Part shown: piece after piece, positions 32,918 to 41,222 of the stretch
How positions within the stretch are numbered: the first letter of the stretch is position 1
Layout: the number at the start of each line of letters is the position of its first letter
Assembly (NCBI GenBank): GCA_029202405.1
Contig: CP119312.1
Coordinates: 1,431,001 to 1,495,000, forward strand
Direction of reading: 5' to 3'
DNA length: 64,000 nucleotides
DNA from: Candidatus Devosia phytovorans
GTDB lineage: Bacteria; Pseudomonadota; Alphaproteobacteria; Rhizobiales; Devosiaceae
Made by a program: the position numbers and the translations under genes
Notes under the pieces: model-generated
The model's input: the letters and a program-made list of their open reading frames with translations, nothing else
The model's database searches: none
Told to the model about the DNA's origin: nothing

Positions 32918-33661
32918 ATGAAACTGGCATTCGTCATTCCGGCCTATAATGAAGAGGCCCTGATCGGCAAATGCCTGGAGTCGGTGGTGGCCGAGATCGC
33001 GCGTTCTGACGCCGATGCCGACATCATCGTGGTCAACAATGCCTCCAGCGACCGCACCGGCGAGATCGCCCGCAGCTTTCCCAGCGTGCGGGTGGTCGAC
33101 GAGCCCAAGAAGGGTCTGGTCAATGCGCGCGACGCCGGCTTTGCCGCCAGCGAGGGCTATGAGCTGATCGCCAATATCGACAGCGACACGATCGTGCCGG
33201 AAGGCTGGCTGGATACGGTGCTGCGCGAGTTCGCCAAGGATCCCAAGCTCGTCTGCCTCAGCGGGCCCTATGTTTATTACGACATGAGCGCCTGGAACCG
33301 GTTCCTGGTCGGCATGTTCTATGGCCTCACCTGGTTGATCTATGCGGTCAACCGCTTCGTGCTGCGCGTCGGCTCGGTGGTGCAGGGGGGCAATTTCGTC
33401 TTCAAGCGCCAGGCCTGGGCAGACGTCGGTGGCTATGACCGCTCGATCGTGTTCTTCGGCGAAGACACGGACGTCGCCGTGCGCCTGTCCAAGGTGGGAG
33501 CGGTCAAATGGACCTTCGCCCTCAAGATGAAGACCTCGGGCCGGCGCCTTGAATCGGAGGGCGTGTTCCGCACGGCGGGCACCTATACGCTCAACTTCTT
33601 CTGGGTGACGTTCAAGGGCAAGCCGGCAACCAAGAGCCATACCGACATTCGTCCCGACTAA
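32918..33661 (+). CDS. Glycosyltransferase family 2
   Basis: 247 residues. GT-A fold: FVIPAYNEEALIGKCL at 5-20, VNNASSDRTGEIA near 40-50, the DxD-like NIDSD at 86-90, and ED in FFGEDTDVAVRL as the likely catalytic base region. One weakly hydrophobic stretch near 130-150 could lie at the membrane. The acceptor and sugar are unknown; no other polysaccharide genes are adjacent. The start ATG 32918 is 8 bases after AGAGGC and gives the normal family N-terminus. Confidence 0.9.
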   Translation: MKLAFVIPAYNEEALIGKCLESVVAEIARSDADADIIVVNNASSDRTGEIARSFPSVRVVDEPKKGLVNARDAGFAASEGYELIANIDSDTIVPEGWLDTVLREFAKDPKLVCLSGPYVYYDMSAWNRFLVGMFYGLTWLIYAVNRFVLRVGSVVQGGNFVFKRQAWADVGGYDRSIVFFGEDTDVAVRLSKVGAVKWTFALKMKTSGRRLESEGVFRTAGTYTLNFFWVTFKGKPATKSHTDIRPD

Positions 33662-33729
33662 GTTCAGTAGTCATACATAGGTCTGGGCGCTAGAATGGCG
33701 CGCCGCATGGGGCGGTTGAGGATTGAACT

Positions 33730-35481
33730 ATGGTGATCCCTCCGGATCTGCCACGCGTCAGCCCACAGCGGACCGAAAGTCTGCCCAACCTGCCATTGCG
33801 CCAAGGACAGACCATCGAGGCGAGGGTCGTCGGGCCCGGCCAGAATGGGGCGACACAGGTCGAGATCCGCGGCCAGGTGGTGAGCCTCAACCTGCCGGTG
33901 GCGGTCAATGCCGGGGAAACGATCCGGCTCGAAGTGCAGGGTCAGGGCCAGCAGATGCGCCTTGCCATGCAGGTGGCGGCCCAGCCCAATGTGCCGGCGA
34001 GCCCGGCACCGGCCAATCCCACGCAGATCAACATGCCCTTGCCTCAGCAGCCGGCCATGCCTGCTGCGGCGCCCCCACAAGCGGCGGTGCAGGCAGCGCA
34101 GCAGGCCATGGTGCAGGCGCAGTTTGGCAACCAGCCGGATGTGACGGCGCCTCAGACACCGACAGCGACAAATTTGACGGGCGGGCAGGCGGCAACAAGC
34201 GCCGCTCCCGCGCAGGGCGCACAGGTTCCGCAGACGGGCCTGCCAGCGCAGACAGCAGCCGCACAGCCGGCAGCGCCCATGGCGCCGACGCAGACGCCAG
34301 CGGCTCCGGCCAATGCCACTCCGGTGACGACCGCAACTACCGTGCAAGTCACGCAACAGGTCGTGCCACAGACGGTGGCGCCGCTCTATCCGCAGGCTTC
34401 GCCGGGCCTGCCCAATCCGGCGGCGGTGGCTGCTGCAGCAACGGCGCTGAACCAGCCGGCCCCGGCTTCGAACACGCCGCGCGGCGATGTGGCGCCTGTT
34501 CTGGCGGCGGCGCCGGTGGGCGGTGGCAGCAGCAACGCCTTGGCCAGCAACACGTCGGGTATGCCCAATCCGCAGCAGCCGGCAACGCCCCAGGCGGCGC
34601 TCAACCAGATGATGCAGAATGCGGTACCGCGCCAGGCACCGGTGACGGACCTGACGGCGGCGCTGAGCAGCATTGCCGGCAAGGTGGTGTTGCCCGAGCC
34701 AGTGGCGCGGGCGGCGCAGATGGTGATGGCAGGCCGCATGGCGATCGATGGCAAGCTGGATGGCGCAGCACTGCAACAGGCGGTGCGCGGCTCGGGCGTG
34801 TTCCAGGAGGCGGCGCTGGCCAAGGGGCAGTTGCCCTTGCCGCAGACGGACATGAAGTCGGCTCTCCTGACCTTGCGGCAGACGCTGGTAAACTGGCTGG
34901 GCAACCAGGCAGCGCTGACCGCGGTGGCGCAGGTGCCGCCGCCGCTCAAGGGGATTACACCGCGGGCCCGGGCGCATGATGCGCCCATGCTCGACGTAGC
35001 CGATGCGCCCGAGGAGATCGGCCGGCAATTGCTGGAGCGGACCGAGTCAGCGCTGGCGCGGACGCGCATGCACCAGCATGCCTCGATGCCCGACCAGGCG
35101 GCCAAGACGGCGGACTGGAGCATGGACCTGCCGGTGCTGATCGGCCAGCACCAGACGACCATGCAATTGCAAATCCATCGCGACGAGGGCGGCGAGGGCG
35201 GCAGCGAAGGCGAACGGGGCTGGCAAATGCGCTTTGCCATCAACCTGCCCAGCATGGGGGAAGTCGGCGCGCAGGTGTCGCTGCGGGCCGGTACGGCCGG
35301 GGTGATGCTGTGGGCCACCGAGCCGGAAACCTCGGCGGCGCTCGATGCCGAAGTCAACGCTCTGCGCGAGGGGCTGGTCGAGGCGGGACTGAAGCCGGGT
35401 GCAGTGATCGTGCGCCATGGCGAACCGCATGTTCCACCGCCGCCTGAATCCGCGGGCCATTTTGTGGATGCGCGCACATGA
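33730..35481 (+). CDS. FliK-like flagellar hook-length control protein
   Basis: 583 residues. The N-terminal 1-90 is a small beta-rich region (QTIEARVVGPGQNGATQVEI), residues 90-320 are an extended Ala/Pro/Gln/Thr-rich linker, and about 430-565 resembles the C-terminal Flg_hook domain of FliK (MDLPVLIGQHQTTMQLQIHRDE, WQMRFAINLPSMGEVGAQVSLR). FliK measures hook length and switches export specificity through FlhB. The next gene overlaps by four bases (ATGA) and encodes an FlhB C-terminal homologue, which strengthens the call. No other flagellar gene is in the window. Start ATG chosen for position just after a GGATTGAAC region; no alternative is clearly better. Confidence 0.75.
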   Translation: MVIPPDLPRVSPQRTESLPNLPLRQGQTIEARVVGPGQNGATQVEIRGQVVSLNLPVAVNAGETIRLEVQGQGQQMRLAMQVAAQPNVPASPAPANPTQINMPLPQQPAMPAAAPPQAAVQAAQQAMVQAQFGNQPDVTAPQTPTATNLTGGQAATSAAPAQGAQVPQTGLPAQTAAAQPAAPMAPTQTPAAPANATPVTTATTVQVTQQVVPQTVAPLYPQASPGLPNPAAVAAAATALNQPAPASNTPRGDVAPVLAAAPVGGGSSNALASNTSGMPNPQQPATPQAALNQMMQNAVPRQAPVTDLTAALSSIAGKVVLPEPVARAAQMVMAGRMAIDGKLDGAALQQAVRGSGVFQEAALAKGQLPLPQTDMKSALLTLRQTLVNWLGNQAALTAVAQVPPPLKGITPRARAHDAPMLDVADAPEEIGRQLLERTESALARTRMHQHASMPDQAAKTADWSMDLPVLIGQHQTTMQLQIHRDEGGEGGSEGERGWQMRFAINLPSMGEVGAQVSLRAGTAGVMLWATEPETSAALDAEVNALREGLVEAGLKPGAVIVRHGEPHVPPPPESAGHFVDART

Positions 35482-35750
35482 GCGAGGAGGAGCGCTCACG
35501 CGCGCTGGCCGTTGCGCTGCAATATGAAAAGGGCAGCCGCGAAGCACCCAAGGTCGTGGCCAAAGGGCGCGGGCTGGTCGCCGAGCGCATCGTGGCGCTG
35601 GCGGAGGAGAATGGTGTGGTGATCGAGGCCAATCCGGTGCTGGCCGAGGCGCTGAGCGGCATAGAGCTGGACGATACGATTCCGCTTGAACTCTATGAGG
35701 CAGTTGCCGTCGTGATCGGCTATGTACTGCGGGTCGGCATAGCCAAGTAA
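35478..35750 (+). CDS. FhlB-like protein (FlhB/EscU C-terminal domain homologue)
   Basis: 90 residues matching the cytoplasmic C-terminal domain of the flagellar export switch FlhB: ALQYEKGSREAPKVVAKGRG, RIVALAEENGVVIEANPVLAEAL, IPLELYEAVAVVIGYVLRV. The autocleavage motif NPTH and all membrane helices are absent, as in stand-alone FhlB proteins, so it would work as a partner or substitute of the FlhB cytoplasmic domain. The four-base overlap with the FliK-like gene argues that the two products act together in export-substrate switching. Confidence 0.86.
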   Translation: MSEEERSRALAVALQYEKGSREAPKVVAKGRGLVAERIVALAEENGVVIEANPVLAEALSGIELDDTIPLELYEAVAVVIGYVLRVGIAK

Positions 35751-35752
35751 AA

Positions 35753-35779
35753 GCCCCGCATACCAGGTGGTTGCGGGGC
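35753..35779 (+). terminator. Probable terminator after FhlB-like gene
   Basis: GCCCCGCA and TGCGGGGC pair perfectly across an 11-base loop, two bases after the stop codon, followed by GAATTTTG. The T-run is short and offset, so termination may be inefficient. Confidence 0.6.
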
Positions 35780-35844
35780 GAATTTTGCGTAACAGATGAG
35801 CTACCGATAACGCGTCCGGGCAGGTGCCGGAAACGTGGCGACGC

Positions 35845-36273
35845 TTATTCCATGCCGAGCATCTGCTTGGTGGCATCTTCGGCCATGTCGGCAGCCTGAG
35901 CGATCTGCTCGTCGGTCAGGCCCTGGGCTTTGCCGGCGTCTTCGGCGGCCTTGCGGGCAGCGGCGACGGTCTCGGCCTTCTGCTCGTCGGTCAGGGTAGC
36001 GGCCTGGGCCTGCATCGCCTGCATGGCCTGTTCCGGGGTCATGTTGGCGGCGTCGGCCGGGGTCATGGCGGAGGGGGCGGCAGCAGCGGCGGCGGGTGCC
36101 GTGGTGGTTGCGGCAGCAGCCGGGGCCGCGGCGGCGGCCGGAGCGGCTTCAGCGGCGGGCGCTTCGGCAGCGGGGGTGGCGGGCGTGGCTTCGGCAGGGG
36201 TCTGCGGGTCGCTGCAGGCAGCGAGGGTCAGCATGGCGAGAGCGGCAATCGGCAAAAGAAACCTGGTCGTCAT
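35845..36273 (-). CDS. Small Ala-rich lipoprotein
   Basis: 142 residues. A lipoprotein signal ends in lipobox LAAC with Cys20 as the lipidated residue; the next Ser-Asp (position +2/+3) does not give a clear inner-membrane retention signal beyond D at +3. Residues 25-75 are Ala/Pro/Thr low complexity, a likely tether. The C-terminal half contains three short repeats around MTPADAANMTPEQAMQAMQ and LTDEQKAETVA / LTDEQIAQAAD, predicted helical. No known family. It might tether or space the outer membrane and cell wall; that is a guess from architecture. Confidence 0.75.
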   Translation of the reverse strand: MTTRFLLPIAALAMLTLAACSDPQTPAEATPATPAAEAPAAEAAPAAAAAPAAAATTTAPAAAAAAPSAMTPADAANMTPEQAMQAMQAQAATLTDEQKAETVAAARKAAEDAGKAQGLTDEQIAQAADMAEDATKQMLGME

Positions 36274-36447
36274 TGAATGTTTTTCCCTTTAGATTCGGCA
36301 CGTTGAGTGTCGATCACGGCGTCGTGACAATTGTGGCGGGCAAAGTTTGGGCGAAGTCGTGGCATTTCTGAGGCAGAGTTAACGGGTATTGCAACCGCGC
36401 CATGACCTTCCCATGTCTTTGACAAGACAAATCACGGGAGATGCAGG

Positions 36448-36966
36448 ATGGCCAATCGCGAAGACCATGAGGCAATCGAGGGTCTGTTCAACCGGATCGA
36501 GGATGTGGCCCGCAATAGTGCGCCGCGCGACCGCGATGCCGAAGCGCTGATCCAGCAGCGGCTGCGCGACTATCCGCCGGCGCCCTATTACATGGCGCAG
36601 ACCATTCTCATGCAGGAACAGGCGCTGCGCGAGGCACGCGCCCGGATCGAGGAACTGGAGGGTGGCGGCCAGCGTGATGGCTGGGGCGCCGAGCAGCGGC
36701 AACCGGCGCGGGCGCGCGGGCCGTGGGATCGTGACGAGGGCAATGACCGGCGTGGTGGTGGCGGGTTTCTGGCCGGCGCAGCGCAGACGGCGCTGGGCGT
36801 CACCGGCGGCATGCTGCTGGGCAGCGCCATTGCCGGGATGTTTGCCGGTGGGGCACAGGCAGAGGAGCTTCAGCCGGTCGACAATGGCGAGCAGGATGCG
36901 CCCGATGATTTCGACGGCGGCGATGACATGGGCGACGGCGGCTTCGATTTTGGCGGCGACTTCTAG
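36448..36966 (+). CDS. DUF2076-family protein
   Basis: 172 residues. The N-terminal helical part (EDHEAIEGLFNRIEDVARNSAPRD, DYPPAPYYMAQTILMQEQAL) is the signature of DUF2076. The middle is charged and Gly/Arg-rich, then a glycine-rich hydrophobic segment near 112-135 (GFLAGAAQTALGVTGGMLLG) and a very acidic end with aspartates and glycines. Family members are described as possible periplasmic ligand-binding sensors, without experimental proof. The ATG 36448 has GGGAG ten bases before it. Confidence 0.85.
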   Translation: MANREDHEAIEGLFNRIEDVARNSAPRDRDAEALIQQRLRDYPPAPYYMAQTILMQEQALREARARIEELEGGGQRDGWGAEQRQPARARGPWDRDEGNDRRGGGGFLAGAAQTALGVTGGMLLGSAIAGMFAGGAQAEELQPVDNGEQDAPDDFDGGDDMGDGGFDFGGDF

Positions 36967-37010
36967 GGCTTTCGCCTCGCAAGGCCGGACGCCCGCCTGC
37001 TGGACACACT

Positions 37011-37487
37011 CTAGAACGTGCCGGGCGTGCGCTTTTCGTAGAACTCGTTGCCGCCAGCTTCGAGCACGTAGTACATGTTGTTATAGGGAAAACGCAGGCC
37101 GGCGGTGTGGAAATGCTGGGCGTTCTGCACGCCGGGGTGACGGGCGCCGGCAAGGACCTGGTCGGCCATCTGCGAGGCGAGGATGGCGCCGCTGTCGGTC
37201 ATCTTTTTGGTGAGCACGCCTTGCGCGAACTGGTTTTTCTGGCCAACGACGCCGCAGACCGAATGGGGATAGCGGGCGTCGTGCAGGCGGTTCATCACCA
37301 CCGTGCCGACGGCCAGCATGCCGTCAGGGCTCGAGCGGTTGGATTCGAAATACATGGCGCGCATCATGCATTCCTTCTCGGAAAGCTGGGCCATGCCGAA
37401 TTCTATGCCGAAAAAGCTGCAGCCGCCCAGGCTCGTTGCGACGACGGCCAGCGCGGCGGTTCGCAAAATGGCTGATGAAAGCGCCAT
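37011..37487 (-). CDS. SleB-type cell wall hydrolase, lipoprotein
   Basis: 158 residues. A lipoprotein-type signal ends at Cys23 (TSLGGC). The catalytic domain is of the Hydrolase_2/SleB family: MMRAMYFESNRSSPDGMLAVGTVVMNRL with the likely catalytic Glu of YFES, then YPHSVCGVVGQKNQFAQG and HFHTAGLRFPYN. SleB-type enzymes are lytic transglycosylases first known from spore germination; in this non-sporing organism it is presumably a housekeeping peptidoglycan hydrolase at the outer membrane. Single-gene unit. Confidence 0.88.
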   Translation of the reverse strand: MALSSAILRTAALAVVATSLGGCSFFGIEFGMAQLSEKECMMRAMYFESNRSSPDGMLAVGTVVMNRLHDARYPHSVCGVVGQKNQFAQGVLTKKMTDSGAILASQMADQVLAGARHPGVQNAQHFHTAGLRFPYNNMYYVLEAGGNEFYEKRTPGTF

Positions 37488-37613
37488 GGGGCATCTCCGG
37501 TCTGTTGCAATAGTGCAAGTTTGACCAAAAATGCCCCAATAGGCTTAACCTTGGCTTTGCCAGCAGGGTTAGCAAAACCTGAATTTCCACAGGCTGGAAG
37601 AGCCTGCATTGTC

Positions 37614-37663
37614 GCGTTTTCGAACAGCAAAAGTGGCTGCCACTCTTGCTGAAAACGCTCTAG
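37614..37663. repeat. Palindromic repeat ending on the DUF883-like gene stop codon (copy 2)
   Basis: GCGTTTTC at the left pairs with GAAAACGC at the right; inside, CAGCAA pairs with TTGCTG and AGTGG with CCACT, leaving a three-base centre. It ends in TCTAG and the stop codon of the minus-strand gene is part of that CTAG, as in the copy at 12935-12984. The near-perfect symmetry suggests a functional mobile palindrome or terminator. Confidence 0.75.
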
Positions 37664-37995
37664 TCGCGGCGGAAGAGCAGTGCCGAGAGCAGGGCAATGG
37701 TGCCGAGGACGGCGAGGGCCGGGATCGGGTTCTCCTGCACGGCCTTGGTCGCCACATGGGCCTGCTTGTTGGCTTCGCGCAGCGCCACGGAACCCTGGTG
37801 GCGGACTTCCTTGGCGATGGCCAGCGCGTTGTGCTGGATGTCGTCGAAGGTGTTGCCGCCATAGTTGTTGACCGCCTTGGAGAGGTCAGCCAATTCGCTG
37901 CGCAGATCCGAAATGCGGTCGAGCAGGGCGTCCTGCAGATCCGAGCCGTCCTTTTCCAGTGCCCTGAGGGTCCGTTTGCCAATAGTGCTTGCCAT
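37660..37995 (-). CDS. DUF883/ElaB-YqjD-like membrane-anchored protein
   Basis: 111 residues. A long amphipathic helical region (residues 8-85, including SDLQDALLDRISDLRSELADL and HQGSVALREANKQA) is followed by one C-terminal transmembrane helix (NPIPALAVLGTIALLSALLF) and a short basic end. E. coli ElaB and YqjD, of similar design, tether ribosomes to the inner membrane in stationary phase. ATG 37995 has GGAG upstream and fits that family size; the in-frame extension upstream lacks one. Its stop codon is embedded in a palindromic repeat. Confidence 0.78.
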   Translation of the reverse strand: MASTIGKRTLRALEKDGSDLQDALLDRISDLRSELADLSKAVNNYGGNTFDDIQHNALAIAKEVRHQGSVALREANKQAHVATKAVQENPIPALAVLGTIALLSALLFRRD

Positions 37996-38156
37996 GATTG
38001 ACGCTCCGCGTTGATGTGTCTGCACGCTCAACTCAAACTGAGCCGGGAAGTTCCGGTGGCAGGCCAAGGCGTTGCCGGTGAAAAAGTGATACGGCGGCCC
38101 TTGGAAGGTCGCGATTGTCATCCCAGATGGTAGTGTAGACGCGCCACAGAGGGGAC

Positions 38157-38501
38157 ATGACGATGCATTCCAAGAGCCACGCCCGCCTCAACCGCCAGTT
38201 CGAGCGCCTGCAGAAGCGTATTCCCGATGCGGCCGCGCGCCTGCTGGAGCGGCTGCGCCGGCCGGAGTCGCGGCTGATCCGCATTCCGCTGGGCATTTTG
38301 TTGGTGCTGGGCGGGGTGTTCAGCTTCCTGCCCGTGCTGGGCATCTGGATGCTGCCGCTGGGCCTGCTTCTCTTGGCCATCGATCTCGTCATCCTGCAGG
38401 GGCCGGTCAATTCGGCCATCGTGCGCGGCTCGCGCAAGTGGAGCACGTGGAGCCGGGCGCGGCGGGACAAGAAGGCCGCGGCGGCCGCTAAGCAGGGCTG
38501 A
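38157..38501 (+). CDS. Small two-helix membrane protein, function unknown
   Basis: 114 residues. An N-terminal basic amphipathic part, then two hydrophobic segments joined tightly (RIPLGILLVLGGVFSFLPVLGIWMLPLGLLLLAIDL, shown here only as landmarks near 42-78), and a very basic Lys/Arg/Ala tail. The FLPVLGIWMLPLGLLLL pattern recurs in small rhizobial proteins sometimes misnamed tryptophan synthase beta-like. No function. Either ATG 38157 or 38163 may be the start; AGGGG precedes. Its 3' end overlaps the convergent nucleosidase gene by 14 bases. Confidence 0.72.
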   Translation: MTMHSKSHARLNRQFERLQKRIPDAAARLLERLRRPESRLIRIPLGILLVLGGVFSFLPVLGIWMLPLGLLLLAIDLVILQGPVNSAIVRGSRKWSTWSRARRDKKAAAAAKQG

Positions 38502-39084
38502 GGGCAGAGGCCTCGATCAGGTCGATCGCGGCAGCCAGTTTTTCGTCGATGATATGCAGGTACTGGTACCAGTCATCGACATGGCCGAGCTCTTCGGCGC
38601 CATCCGAAATGCCGCGCAGGGCCAGCAGAGGCACGTCGAAGGCCTGGCAGGCGCGCAGCACGGCATAGGTTTCCATATCCACCATTTCGGCAGCGATGCC
38701 ATCATAGGCAGCGCCGGAGACGACATTGGCGCCGGTGGAGAGCGTCGCTGTGGGAATGCCGGGAATGGTGGTCAGCGGCAGGACGGGCGCGAGGTCGAGC
38801 ATGGGCGTCTGGCCCTTGGGAAAGCCAAGCGCAGAGGCATCCATGTCCCGGTAGGAGACGGTGCTGGCCTGATAGAGCCCGCATTGCTCCAGCACGCGTG
38901 AACCGGCTGACCCGAGCGAGACGACGAGCGTTGGCAGGGCGCTGTTCTGGGTGGCTTGGGCGAGGGCGCGCGTGGTCATCACGGCAGCCTCCACGGGACC
39001 GATGCCGGTGAGCAGCGGGGTGATGCGGGCCTGCAGGTGCGGTCCGAATTCGGCTTGGGCAGCCATGACATAAAGGATGGTCAT
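38488..39084 (-). CDS. mtnN: 5'-methylthioadenosine/S-adenosylhomocysteine nucleosidase
   Basis: 198 residues, about 30 shorter than E. coli Pfs. The fold signature is present: GIGPVEAAVMTTRAL, LVVSLGSAGS, the nucleoside site AEMVDMETYAVLRAC and the catalytic Asp in GISDGAEEL. The enzyme cleaves MTA and SAH, feeding methionine salvage and limiting SAH inhibition. ATG 39084 fits the conserved beginning (MTILYVMAAQAEFG), where the usual MKIGIIGAM is replaced by a shorter, divergent strand. A hairpin (39121-39147) lies in its 5' leader. Confidence 0.86.
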   Translation of the reverse strand: MTILYVMAAQAEFGPHLQARITPLLTGIGPVEAAVMTTRALAQATQNSALPTLVVSLGSAGSRVLEQCGLYQASTVSYRDMDASALGFPKGQTPMLDLAPVLPLTTIPGIPTATLSTGANVVSGAAYDGIAAEMVDMETYAVLRACQAFDVPLLALRGISDGAEELGHVDDWYQYLHIIDEKLAAAIDLIEASALSPA

Positions 39085-39120
39085 GTATGCCACGCTAGCA
39101 TGGTCCAGGGCCTTGCCAAG

Positions 39121-39147
39121 CCCCCTCATTACCGCTTCGGTAAGGGG
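39121..39147. repeat. Hairpin in the nucleosidase gene leader
   Basis: TTACCG-CTT-CGGTAA forms six perfect pairs, flanked by CCCC and GGGG that can extend the stem after a bulge. On the minus strand it is 37 bases upstream of the nucleosidase start; on the plus strand it precedes a small gene. Possibly a leader RNA element; no known riboswitch consensus was recognised. Confidence 0.4.
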
Positions 39148-39202
39148 AGTGTGACATTCTGATGAATGAAATAGCGCCAATCCGGCGCTTCATGTTTCGG
39201 AG

Positions 39203-39508
39203 TTGGAAGTGCGTTTCGCGGTGATCGAGGGTAACAGGGAATGGACTGAGCCGGCCTGGCACGAGACCAGGTCTGCCAGCACAGCGGTTCTCGTCGAAGA
39301 TGTCGAGGCGGAAGCCCGGCGCCGCCTCAAGTGCTGCAAGCTCCAGGAATGGCGGACCCGCGAATTTATCACCGGTCACGCGATGCCCGCCGACATCAAG
39401 CATTTCGCCCTGCAGGTTGAGTTTGCCGCCAAGGCCATTGCCTGCCTGTCGCCCATTCCGGACGATTTCGACAGCGACGTCTACTGGCCGCGCATGATCG
39501 GTCTGTAG
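39203..39508 (+). CDS. Hypothetical protein (101 aa)
   Basis: 101 residues from TTG 39203 (or 99 from GTG 39209). The product is mixed alpha/beta with no signal peptide; features include a Cys pair in RLKCCKLQEW and an aromatic end (DVYWPRMIGL). GGAG lies immediately upstream of the TTG, too close for it, and suits GTG 39209 better. Codon use is like that of neighbours, which supports coding. No family recognised. Confidence 0.55.
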   Translation: MEVRFAVIEGNREWTEPAWHETRSASTAVLVEDVEAEARRRLKCCKLQEWRTREFITGHAMPADIKHFALQVEFAAKAIACLSPIPDDFDSDVYWPRMIGL

Positions 39509-39511
39509 AGG

Positions 39512-39673
39512 CTATTTCGCCTTGGCGACACGCTTGCGCGGCGCCTTGGCAGGTTTGCCATCTGGCGCGGTGACTTCGGCTTCTGCAGCGAGCCAATATT
39601 GCTTGTCCTTGCCCTCCGGACGGCCGTCTGCTTCCCAAAGCTGGTAGGCACGCTGCTTGACCTGATTTTCCAT
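39512..39673 (-). CDS. DUF2934-like small basic protein
   Basis: 53 residues. The N-terminal half matches the DUF2934 pattern: an alpha-helical stretch RAYQLWEADGRPEGKDKQYWLAAE, with the typical AYxLWEADGRPEG..-WxxAE motif, then a basic Lys/Arg/Pro/Ala tail that may contact nucleic acid. Function unknown; many rhizobia carry several copies. ATG 39673 has AGAGAGG upstream. Convergent with the 101-residue gene, two bases apart. Confidence 0.82.
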   Translation of the reverse strand: MENQVKQRAYQLWEADGRPEGKDKQYWLAAEAEVTAPDGKPAKAPRKRVAKAK

Positions 39674-39789
39674 CGCTGACCTCTCTGTGGCTCGGACACC
39701 GCGTCGACAGGGTTTTTGGAAAATTGAGACTGTCGGCACGGCGGGACGCGATGCGTCCTTGATCTGCATACTGACACATGTTGGCGGAC

Positions 39790-39806
39790 TGACATGGCAA
39801 ATGTCA
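39790..39806. promoter_or_regulatory. Perfect inverted repeat upstream of MFS gene, candidate operator
   Basis: TGACAT-GGCAA-ATGTCA sits 67 bases upstream of the MFS start, with a related half site TGACACATGT about 20 bases before it. Symmetry and position fit a regulator binding site; no regulator is identified. Confidence 0.35.
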
Positions 39807-39872
39807 TCGCGAACCAGCATAGTACTATCAGCGTTCAGACAAAATTCTGCAAGCGAGTGCGGCGGGACCGAA

Positions 39873-41222
39873 ATGACCCCTTTCCACCAGATTCTGGGCA
39901 ATAATCTCATTGCCAACATCACCAATTTTACCGTGTGGTTCGCGCTGACATTCTGGGTCTATCTGGAGACTCACTCGGTTTTTGCTACGGGCATGATCGC
40001 CGGCGTCTATCTGATCTTTACCGCCGCCTTCGGATTCTGGCTGGGCAGCATTGTCGACCACAATTCCAAGAAACTAGCGATGATGGGATCGAGCGCGGTT
40101 TCGGCAGGCTTCTACACGCTGTCGCTGGCCATGGTGCTGCTGGAGCCGGAGGGAGCCTTCGCCAATCCCTATGGCTGGTATCTATGGGCTTTTGTGCTGC
40201 TGATCATGCTGGGGGTGATCGCGGGCAATATCCGCTCCATCGCGCTGCCGACGCTGGTCACCATGCTGATCCCCGAAGGCGAGCGCGACAAGGCAAATGG
40301 GCTGGTGGGCATGGTCAGTGGCATCGGCTTTCTGACCACATCGGTGATCAGCGGTTTTCTTGTCGCTTGGGGCGGCATGCTGGCGACGCTGGTGCTGGCG
40401 CTTGTGCTGACACTGATTGCCTTTGCGCATCTGCATTTCGTGCCGTTGGACGAGGGACGGGTCGTGCCGGCCGAGGGCGAGGTGGCGGAGCCCAAGCGGG
40501 TGGATATCAAGGGCACCATTGCGGTGATCGCGGCGGTGCCGGGGCTGTTTGCGCTGATCTTCTTTGCGACGTTCAACAACTTCCTCGGCGGCGTGTTCAT
40601 GGCACTGCTCGATGCCTATGGGCTGTCGCTGGTGTCGGTGCAGGTGTGGGGGCTGATGTTTGGCGCCCTGTCGACGGCCTTCATCATCAGCGGCATCGTC
40701 ATTTCCAAGGTGGGGCTTGGCAAGAACCCGCTGCGGACGTTGCTGCTGGTCAATGTCATAACCTGGACGGCCTGTGTGTTCTTCACCATCCAGCCTTCCA
40801 TTTGGCTGCTGGCGGCGGGCTGCGCCATCTGGATGTTCCTGGGGCCGTTTGCCGAAGCGGCCGAGCATACGACGCTGCAGAAGGTGGTGCCGCTGGAGCG
40901 GCAGGGTCGGGTGTTCGGCTTTGCCCAGTCGATCGAGCAATCGGCGTCGCCGCTGACGGCCTTTTTGATCGGGCCGCTGACGCAGTTCGTGGTTATTCCC
41001 TTCATGACCGATGGTGCGGGTGCGCAGGCGATCGGTGGCTGGTTCGGCACCGGGCCGGATCGCGGTATCGCGCTGGTCTTCACGGTGGCCGGGGCGATCG
41101 GGGTGGTGGTCACCATCCTGGCAATGAACTCGCCGCAGTACCGGCAGTTGTCCAGGGCCTATGCCGAGGGCGGCGACGACGACGATGGTGATGCCACCGC
41201 CGTCGTTGCCAATGTTGCTTAG
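39873..41222 (+). CDS. Major facilitator superfamily transporter
   Basis: 449 residues, 12 predicted helices. The loop between helices 2 and 3 reads WLGSIVDHNSKK, a variant of the MFS GXXXDRXGRR motif; helix 11-12 loop and a charged acidic tail (EGGDDDDGDATA) follow. The frame is open upstream to 39687, but ATG 39873 marks the start of conserved hydrophobic sequence (ILGNNLIANITNFTVWFAL). The LGNNL...NFTVWFALTFWVY start resembles permeases with enterobactin-exporter-like fold. Substrate unknown. Its stop shares TTAG with the convergent MFS gene. Confidence 0.88.
   Translation: MTPFHQILGNNLIANITNFTVWFALTFWVYLETHSVFATGMIAGVYLIFTAAFGFWLGSIVDHNSKKLAMMGSSAVSAGFYTLSLAMVLLEPEGAFANPYGWYLWAFVLLIMLGVIAGNIRSIALPTLVTMLIPEGERDKANGLVGMVSGIGFLTTSVISGFLVAWGGMLATLVLALVLTLIAFAHLHFVPLDEGRVVPAEGEVAEPKRVDIKGTIAVIAAVPGLFALIFFATFNNFLGGVFMALLDAYGLSLVSVQVWGLMFGALSTAFIISGIVISKVGLGKNPLRTLLLVNVITWTACVFFTIQPSIWLLAAGCAIWMFLGPFAEAAEHTTLQKVVPLERQGRVFGFAQSIEQSASPLTAFLIGPLTQFVVIPFMTDGAGAQAIGGWFGTGPDRGIALVFTVAGAIGVVVTILAMNSPQYRQLSRAYAEGGDDDDGDATAVVANVA

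Noticed and set aside
35478..35750. Type III secretion system component
   Set aside because: The sequence matches the flagellar FhlB type and no other secretion genes are nearby.
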